Shown here: one piece after another, positions 58,660 through 64,000 of the stretch
Position numbering within the stretch: the stretch's first letter is position 1
Layout of the letters: the number at the start of each line of letters is the position of its first letter
Source of the DNA: Solirubrobacterales bacterium
Lineage (GTDB): Bacteria > Actinomycetota > Thermoleophilia > Solirubrobacterales > 70-9
Length of the DNA stretch: 64,000 nucleotides
Reading direction: 5' to 3'
Assembly (NCBI GenBank): GCA_009691195.1
Contig: SHVA01000005.1
Coordinates: 1-64,000 of the forward strand
The notes under the pieces: generated by a model
Told to the model about the DNA's origin: nothing
The model's database searches: none
What the model saw: the letters and a program-made list of their open reading frames with translations, nothing else
Program-made: the position numbers and the translations under genes

Positions 58660-58883
58660 AAGCCCGCGTCCTGATCACGCCAAAGGAAGGGATCCTCGAC
58701 CCCCAGGGCAAGGCGGTCGAGCGGGCGCTCCCCGCGCTCGGCTTCGAAGGGGTCAGCAACGTCCGGGTCGGCCGCCTCGTCGAGCTCGACACCAACGACC
58801 CCGACGCCCTCCCCTCCCTCTGCGAGAAGCTGCTGGCCAACCCCTTGGTGGAGGACTTCGAGGTCGAAGTGGACGAGAAATGA
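58656..58883 (+). CDS. purS: FGAM synthase subunit PurS
   Basis: A 75-residue ferredoxin-like subunit from TTG 58656, which overlaps the purC stop. [24 protein letters not shown] and [10 protein letters not shown] are typical PurS. It bridges PurQ and the small PurL in the three-part FGAM synthase. The stop overlaps purQ. Confidence 0.93.
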   Translation: MKARVLITPKEGILDPQGKAVERALPALGFEGVSNVRVGRLVELDTNDPDALPSLCEKLLANPLVEDFEVEVDEK

Positions 58884-59548
58884 CCTTCGGCGTCCTCCAG
58901 TTCCCTGGGTCTTGCGACGAGCGGGATGCGCTGGCCGCCTGTGAGCGAGTGGCTGAAGCGCGGCTCGTCTGGCATGAGGAGACCGACCTCGCCGGGATCG
59001 ACGCGGTGGTCGTCCCCGGCGGCTTCTCCTACGGCGACTACCTGCGCGCGGGCGCGATCGCACGCTTCTCGCCCGCGATGGAGGCGGTCGCAGCCTTCGC
59101 GGCCGGCGGCGGCCCCGTGCTCGGCATCTGCAATGGCTTCCAGGTCCTCTGTGAGGCGGGGCTGCTGCCCGGCGCCCTGCTCCCCAATGAGGAGCTGCGG
59201 TTCCTCTGCCGCCAGGTCGAGCTCGGCTATGAGGGCACGGACTCCCCCTGGGCCTCCGAGCTCTCGGACGGGGATGCGCTCTCGATCCCCGTCAAGCACA
59301 TGAGCGGCCGCTACTTCGCCCCCGACGACGTGCTCGATGAGCTCGAGTCCTCGGGACGGGTGGCGTTCCGCTACGCCGAGGGCCAGAACCCGAACGGCTC
59401 GGCTCGAGACATCGCCGGGGTCACCAACGAGTCGGGCAACGTGCTCGGGCTGATGCCCCACCCCGAGCACGCGGTGGACCCCCTGACCGGCTCGGCCGAT
59501 GGCCTCAAGCTGTTCAGCTCGGTCGCCTCCCTGCTCGCCGCGGCCTGA
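58880..59548 (+). CDS. purQ: FGAM synthase subunit PurQ (glutaminase)
   Basis: A 222-residue class I glutamine amidotransferase. The nucleophile Cys is in GPVLGICNGFQVL, and the His/Glu pair in GLMPHPEHAVDP. It supplies ammonia to PurL. It starts 4 bases before the purS stop and overlaps purL at A/TG (59548). Confidence 0.95.
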   Translation: MTFGVLQFPGSCDERDALAACERVAEARLVWHEETDLAGIDAVVVPGGFSYGDYLRAGAIARFSPAMEAVAAFAAGGGPVLGICNGFQVLCEAGLLPGALLPNEELRFLCRQVELGYEGTDSPWASELSDGDALSIPVKHMSGRYFAPDDVLDELESSGRVAFRYAEGQNPNGSARDIAGVTNESGNVLGLMPHPEHAVDPLTGSADGLKLFSSVASLLAAA

Positions 59549-61803
59549 TGGGCCCGCCGGCCGGCCAGGTCGCGACACACCGAGAGCTCGGCCTCACGGA
59601 CTCCGAGTACGAGCGGATCGTCGAGCTGCTCGAGCGCGAGCCCAATGGAGTCGAGCTGGCGATGTTCTCGCTGCTTTGGTCGGAGCACTGCGCCTACAAG
59701 CACTCCCGCAAGCTGCTCGGTCGCCTGCCGACCGATGGCGAGCGGGTAGTGATGGGGCCGGGGGAGAACGCCGGAGCGGTTGACGTCGGCAACGGGTACG
59801 CCGTCGCCTTCAAGGTCGAGTCCCATAACCACCCGAGCGCCGTCGAGCCCTTCCAGGGCGCCGCGACGGGTGTCGGGGGGATCCTCCGGGACGTGTTCGC
59901 GATCGGGGCGCGGCCGATCGCGATCCTCGACTCGCTTCGCTTCGGGGAGCTCGACTCCGAGCGCTCGCGCTACCTGCTCGACGGAGCCGTCGCGGGCATC
60001 GGCCACTACGGCAACTCGATCGGCGTCCCGAACGTCGGCGGCGAGATCTACTTCGAGGCTCCCTATGAGCAGAACTGCCTGATCAACGCGATGTGCGTCG
60101 GCCTGGCGAGGACCTCGGAGATGGTCCGGGCGGCCGCGGCCGGGCCCGGGAACCTGATCGTTCTGATGGGCGCCTCCACAGGGCGCGACGGGATCGGCGG
60201 CGCCTCGGTGCTCGCCTCGGCCGAGCTGGAGGCCGGGGACGACGCCAAGCGGCCCACCGTCCAGATCGGCGACCCATTCGAGGAGTCGAAGCTGCTCGAG
60301 TGCTGCCTCGAGCTCCTCAACCGTGGGCTGCTGGTCTCACTCCAGGACCTCGGCGCCGCCGGCCTCACCTCCTCCGCCGGCGAGATGGCCTCCGCGGGAG
60401 GGGTGGGGATCGACCTTGATGTGCGCAAGGTCCCCTTGCGTGAGGCCGACATGGAGGCCTTCGAGATCATGGTCTCCGAGTCGCAGGAGCGGATGCTCGC
60501 CGTGGTCGAGCCCCCCAGGCTGGATGAGGTTGTCGCCACCTGCCAGCGCTGGCAGACCGGCTCGGCGGCAATCGGCGAGGTCACCGGCGGCGGTCATCTC
60601 AGGATCTTCGACGCGGGAGAGCCGGTCGGCGACGTCCCCGTCTCGGCGCTCGTGGACGAGTGCCCGCTCTACGACCTCGAGCCGGCGGAGCCCGAGGGCT
60701 GGATGTACTCCAACGAGGAGACCCTCGGCACCCAGGTCGCGCTGAGCGTGGGGCGCTCGGCGGACGCCGGTGACCCCTCGGCGATCCTGCCGGCGCTGCT
60801 CGCCTCACCCAGCGTCGCCTCCAAGCGCTGGGCCTTCGAGCAGTACGACTCCTTGGTCGGGTCGAGGACGGTCCGCCGCCCCGAGCAGGCCGACGCCGCG
60901 GTGCTGATGCTGCCCGAGTCCGAGCGGGCGATCGGCATCTCGATCGACGGCAACGGCCGCAGGGTGGCGTGCGATCCGTACGCCGGCGCGGTCGAGGCTG
61001 TTCTGGAGTGCGCCGCCAACCTCGCCTGCGTCGGCGCCGAGCCACTCGGCCTCACCAACTGCCTCAACTTCGGCAACCCCGAGAAGCCGAACGTCGCCTG
61101 GCAGCTCGACCGCGCGGTCAGCGGCCTCGCCGACGCCTGCCGCAAGCTGGGCGTCCCCGTCGTCGGCGGCAACGTCTCCCTCTACAACGAGACCGGGCAG
61201 GGGCCGATCTACCCCACCCCCGTGGTCGGCATGGTCGGGGAGCTGCCCGACCCCTCCAGGGTCCCGGGCATGGCCCCTCGCGACGGAGACGAGCTGCTGC
61301 TGGTCGGCCCCTTCGCCCCCTCGCTGGCGGGCTCCGAGCTGGCGAAGCTGCGCGGGGACCTCGGGCCGGGGCTCCCGGCCCTCGAGATATCGGAAGTCGC
61401 CGCGGCGATCGCCTTCGTGCGAGAGCTCGCGCGCTCGGGCGCCGCGTCGGCGATCCACGACGTCAGCGACGGCGGCCTCGCCTGCGCCCTGGCGGAGATG
61501 GCGATCGCCGGCGGCGTCGGCTTGGGGATCGAGCTCGACCCGCTCGTGGAGCTGCGAGGCGCGTCGGGCGAGACCTGCCTCTTCGGCGAGGGACCGGGCG
61601 GCTTCCTGGTGGCGCTGCCGGAGGCATCCGCGCTGAAGCTGGTCGAGGAGGCGGCCGAGGGTGGTGTCGGCGCCCTCCGAATCGGCAGCTGCGACGGTGA
61701 ACGGATCGTGATTTCGGCCGCGGAGGCGGAGGCATCCGTGGCCCTCGAGGACGCCGAGCGGGCGTGGCGGTCACTGCCGTCGCGCGTCGATCCAGGCCGG
61801 TGA
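59548..61803 (+). CDS. purL: FGAM synthase subunit PurL (small type)
   Basis: A 751-residue ATP-dependent synthase of the small PurL class that needs PurS and PurQ, both encoded just upstream. SEHCAYKHSRKLL, AVAFKVESHNHPSAVEPFQG and VGGNVSLYNETGQGPIYPTP are conserved in the AIR-synthase-related fold. It converts FGAR to FGAM. A 91-base gap to purF contains a small palindrome (CAGGCGGCCCGCCTG, 61836-61850). Confidence 0.95.
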   Translation: MGPPAGQVATHRELGLTDSEYERIVELLEREPNGVELAMFSLLWSEHCAYKHSRKLLGRLPTDGERVVMGPGENAGAVDVGNGYAVAFKVESHNHPSAVEPFQGAATGVGGILRDVFAIGARPIAILDSLRFGELDSERSRYLLDGAVAGIGHYGNSIGVPNVGGEIYFEAPYEQNCLINAMCVGLARTSEMVRAAAAGPGNLIVLMGASTGRDGIGGASVLASAELEAGDDAKRPTVQIGDPFEESKLLECCLELLNRGLLVSLQDLGAAGLTSSAGEMASAGGVGIDLDVRKVPLREADMEAFEIMVSESQERMLAVVEPPRLDEVVATCQRWQTGSAAIGEVTGGGHLRIFDAGEPVGDVPVSALVDECPLYDLEPAEPEGWMYSNEETLGTQVALSVGRSADAGDPSAILPALLASPSVASKRWAFEQYDSLVGSRTVRRPEQADAAVLMLPESERAIGISIDGNGRRVACDPYAGAVEAVLECAANLACVGAEPLGLTNCLNFGNPEKPNVAWQLDRAVSGLADACRKLGVPVVGGNVSLYNETGQGPIYPTPVVGMVGELPDPSRVPGMAPRDGDELLLVGPFAPSLAGSELAKLRGDLGPGLPALEISEVAAAIAFVRELARSGAASAIHDVSDGGLACALAEMAIAGGVGLGIELDPLVELRGASGETCLFGEGPGGFLVALPEASALKLVEEAAEGGVGALRIGSCDGERIVISAAEAEASVALEDAERAWRSLPSRVDPGR

Positions 61804-61894
61804 GGCTCGCCTGGGCCACTGCTACCCTGCGGATGCAGGCGGCCCGCCTGCGGTTCTCTCTCCTAGACGAAGCGGATACGACGTCAGCAGGCTC

Positions 61895-63349
61895 TTGAAC
61901 GAGCAGCCGATCGCCCTTTCCGATCGAGATGGCCCGCGCGACGAGTGCGGGGTCTTCGGCGTCTACGCGCCGGGGCGCGATGTGGCGCGACTGGCCTACT
62001 TCGGGCTCTTCGCGCTTCAGCATCGGGGCCAGGAATCGGCCGGGATCGCCAGCAGCGAGGGCGGCCACATCACCACGCTGAGGGAGAACGGGCTCGTCTC
62101 GCAGGTGTTCGACGAGGAGAAGCTGCGGGCGCTGGCCGGGGACATGGCGATCGGCCACGTCCGCTACTCGACCACCGGCGGGGGCGGCTGGGAGAACAGC
62201 CAGCCCGTCTGGCGCGATGACGGCCGCGAGCTGGCGCTCGCCCACAACGGGAACCTCACCAACGCGGTCGAGCTCTACAACGAGCTGCAGGAGCAGGGGC
62301 TGACGCTTCGCGGCAGCTCCGACTCCGAGATCATGGCCGCGCTGATCTCCAGCACGGCGGGCGTCGGGGACCACTACATCGAGGATGCCGTCGCCGAGGT
62401 GATGCCGAGGCTCAAGGGCGCCTACTCGACCGTCGTCATGACCAAGCATGCCGTCGTCGCCTTCCGTGATCCGCATGGCGTCCGGCCGCTCTCCCTGGGC
62501 AAGCTCGACGACCGCTTCGTCGTCGCCTCCGAGAGCTCCGCGTTCGACATCATCGGAGCCCAGCTGATTCGCGAGGTGCAGCCCGGCGAGATGGTCTCGC
62601 TGACCGCCGACGGGCTGGAGATGCGGCGCGTGATCGAGGGCGAGCGACCGGCGATGTGCGTGTTCGAGCACATCTACTTCTCACGCCCCGACAGCAAGCT
62701 GGAGGGCCGCACGCTGCAGCAGGTGCGCGGGCGCATGGGCGAGCTGCTGTGGGAGGAGTCTCCGGTCAAGGCCGACCTGGTGATCTCGGTGCCCGACTCG
62801 GGCAATCCGGCTGCAAACGGCTTCGCCCGCGCCTCCGGGCTGCCGAAGGACGACGCGCTGATCAAGAACCGCTACGTGGGGCGCACGTTCATCCAGCCCG
62901 GCCAGGAGCTGCGCAAGCACGGCCTCCGGATGAAGTTCAATCCGCTTCCCGAGATCGTCGCGGGAAAGCGGATCGTGGTCGTCGATGACTCGATCGTGCG
63001 GGGTAACACCACGCGCCAGATCGTCGCGATGCTGCGCGACGCCGGAGCCAGGGAGGTGCACCTGCGAATCTCCTCCCCGGCGATCCGCCATCCCTGCCAC
63101 TACGGAATCGACATGTCCACCCGCCAGGAGATGGTCGCCCACGGTCGCACCGAGAGTGAGGTGGCAGCGGAGCTGGACGCCGACTCGCTCGCGTACCTGT
63201 CGATGGACGCAGTCTACGAGGCCGTCGGGACCCAGCGCGAGCGCCACTGCGACGCCTGCTTCACCGGCGAGTACCCGCTCGGCAACCCGGAGTCGGCGAA
63301 CGGGAAGTTCGCGCTGGAGGAGATCTCCGTAGTCCCCGCCGGGGGCTAG
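61895..63349 (+). CDS. purF: Amidophosphoribosyltransferase, Fe-S type
   Basis: A 484-residue enzyme for the first purine step. A short propeptide ends before Cys18 in DECGVFGVYAP, the Ntn nucleophile. The phosphoribosyltransferase site is VVVDDSIVRGNTT. Cysteines in CVFEHIYFSRPDS, HPCHYGID and HCDACFTG fit the [4Fe-4S] type of Bacillus subtilis. Start TTG 61895. It is followed by purN after 9 bases. Confidence 0.95.
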   Translation: MNEQPIALSDRDGPRDECGVFGVYAPGRDVARLAYFGLFALQHRGQESAGIASSEGGHITTLRENGLVSQVFDEEKLRALAGDMAIGHVRYSTTGGGGWENSQPVWRDDGRELALAHNGNLTNAVELYNELQEQGLTLRGSSDSEIMAALISSTAGVGDHYIEDAVAEVMPRLKGAYSTVVMTKHAVVAFRDPHGVRPLSLGKLDDRFVVASESSAFDIIGAQLIREVQPGEMVSLTADGLEMRRVIEGERPAMCVFEHIYFSRPDSKLEGRTLQQVRGRMGELLWEESPVKADLVISVPDSGNPAANGFARASGLPKDDALIKNRYVGRTFIQPGQELRKHGLRMKFNPLPEIVAGKRIVVVDDSIVRGNTTRQIVAMLRDAGAREVHLRISSPAIRHPCHYGIDMSTRQEMVAHGRTESEVAAELDADSLAYLSMDAVYEAVGTQRERHCDACFTGEYPLGNPESANGKFALEEISVVPAGG

Positions 63350-63358
63350 CCGGCGGAC

Positions 63359-63988
63359 GTGAGCCGCTTCGGTGTAGCTGTGCTCGCCTCGGGCACCGGC
63401 ACCAACCTTCAGGCCATCCTCGACCAGCTCCACGGGCAGGAGGAGGGCGTCGCGGTCGTGGGCGTGGCTTCCGACAAGCCCGGAGCGGAGGCGCTCGAGC
63501 GGGCGCGCGGCGCGCAGGTGCCGGCCGCCACCTTCCCGGCCTCGGAGCACCCGGATCGTGAGGCCAGAGACGCGGCGATGGCTGACTGGCTCGAGGGCGC
63601 GGGTGCGGACCTGATCGTGCTCGCCGGCTACATGCAGCTGCTCTCCCCCGAATTCGTCGGGCGCTTTCGGAATCGCATCATCAACGTCCACCCGGCGCTG
63701 CTGCCGTCCTTCGCCGGCATCGACGCGGTGGGCCAGGCGATCGAGCACGGGGTCAGGGTCACCGGCGTGACCGTCCACTTCGTTGATGAGGGCGTGGACT
63801 CCGGGCCGATCATCCTCCAGCGGGCGGTCCCGGTGCGGCCTGGGCGGGACCGGGATGAGCTCGAGGACGCGATTCATCGCACCGAGCACGCGCTGCTGCC
63901 CGAGGCAGTGAGGATGATCGCCGCGGGTCGGGTCAGCGTGGATTCAGCCAACGGGCGCGTGGTGACCATCCGCCAGCAACGCACGTAG
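63359..63988 (+). CDS. purN: Phosphoribosylglycinamide formyltransferase
   Basis: A 209-residue formyl-tetrahydrofolate enzyme for purine step 3. LASGTGTNLQAILD binds phosphate; IINVHPALLPSFAG gives the Asn and His, and DEGVDSGPIILQ the Asp of the triad. Start GTG 63359. The window ends 12 bases after it, so purH and others, if present, lie beyond. Confidence 0.94.
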   Translation: MSRFGVAVLASGTGTNLQAILDQLHGQEEGVAVVGVASDKPGAEALERARGAQVPAATFPASEHPDREARDAAMADWLEGAGADLIVLAGYMQLLSPEFVGRFRNRIINVHPALLPSFAGIDAVGQAIEHGVRVTGVTVHFVDEGVDSGPIILQRAVPVRPGRDRDELEDAIHRTEHALLPEAVRMIAAGRVSVDSANGRVVTIRQQRT

Positions 63989-64000
63989 ACTCACCGCCGA

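Noticed and set aside
61836-61850. Attenuator before purF
   Set aside because: CAGGCGGCCCGCCTG is a perfect palindrome but with almost no loop and no T-run, so it is too weak to call.

Overview
This window is a GC-rich bacterial chromosome segment, most likely from a high-GC actinobacterium of the Thermoleophilia/Solirubrobacterales type. The supporting signs are a dnaK-grpE-dnaJ-hspR operon with an HspR-type operator before clpB, an actinobacterial-type Ino1 next to a phosphatidylinositol-phosphate synthase, abundant GTG/TTG starts, stop-start overlaps, and secreted proteins with long lysine runs just after the signal peptide. The lineage is inferred from gene content; no 16S rRNA gene is present.

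Region 1 (1-3134) is accessory. It holds an IS481-type transposase fragment, an NTF2-like gene, and a 2.3-kb integrated remnant bounded by perfect 59-bp repeats at the 3' end of tRNA-Asp. The remnant carries a Fic protein and an N-terminally truncated tyrosine integrase. Region 2 (3.1-10.9 kb) has a cold-shock protein, a decayed cyclic-nucleotide-binding gene, a short FtsH-type protease, tRNA-Val, an unusual protein with serine at every third residue, and an ATP-grasp / hydrolase / membrane protein / SDR run. Region 3 (11-14.7 kb) is a tightly packed secreted copper module: beta-helix protein, plastocyanin-like protein, Tat-exported multicopper oxidase and second cupredoxin. Region 4 (14.7-18.4 kb) has lgt, then zur divergent from znuACB with a palindrome over the znuA start, then tRNA-Glu.

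Region 5 (18.4-36.2 kb) has argF, an EEP-family protein, two helical proteins, an HExxH peptidase, an RlmD/TrmA-type methyltransferase and an LLM-type oxidoreductase. A minus-strand inositol-lipid operon follows (PAP2, membrane protein, PAP2, PIP synthase, ino1), ending at a strong terminator. Downstream of that lie a fusion of a degenerate GT-B domain with a PHP phosphoesterase, and a divergent UDG-fold protein. Then come a haloalkane-dehalogenase-like hydrolase, nth, a small cytochrome c and a broken EEP gene. Region 6 (36.2-44.9 kb) is the heat-shock block dnaK-grpE-dnaJ-hspR and clpB.

Region 7 (44.9-64 kb) begins with a cell-wall hydrolase pair and small genes. The rest is a purine operon, purD-purE-purB and purC-purS-purQ-purL-purF-purN. 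It is interrupted by a glutaredoxin-like gene, a P450 and a frameshifted type IIG-like restriction-modification gene. The pur genes cover most of the route from PRPP to IMP, plus adenylosuccinate lyase; purM and purH are not in the window.

Four loci carry lesions: the cNMP-binding gene, the EEP gene, the R-M gene and an NTF2-like gene with an apparent internal deletion. These are either real pseudogenes or, for the single-base indels, possible assembly errors.
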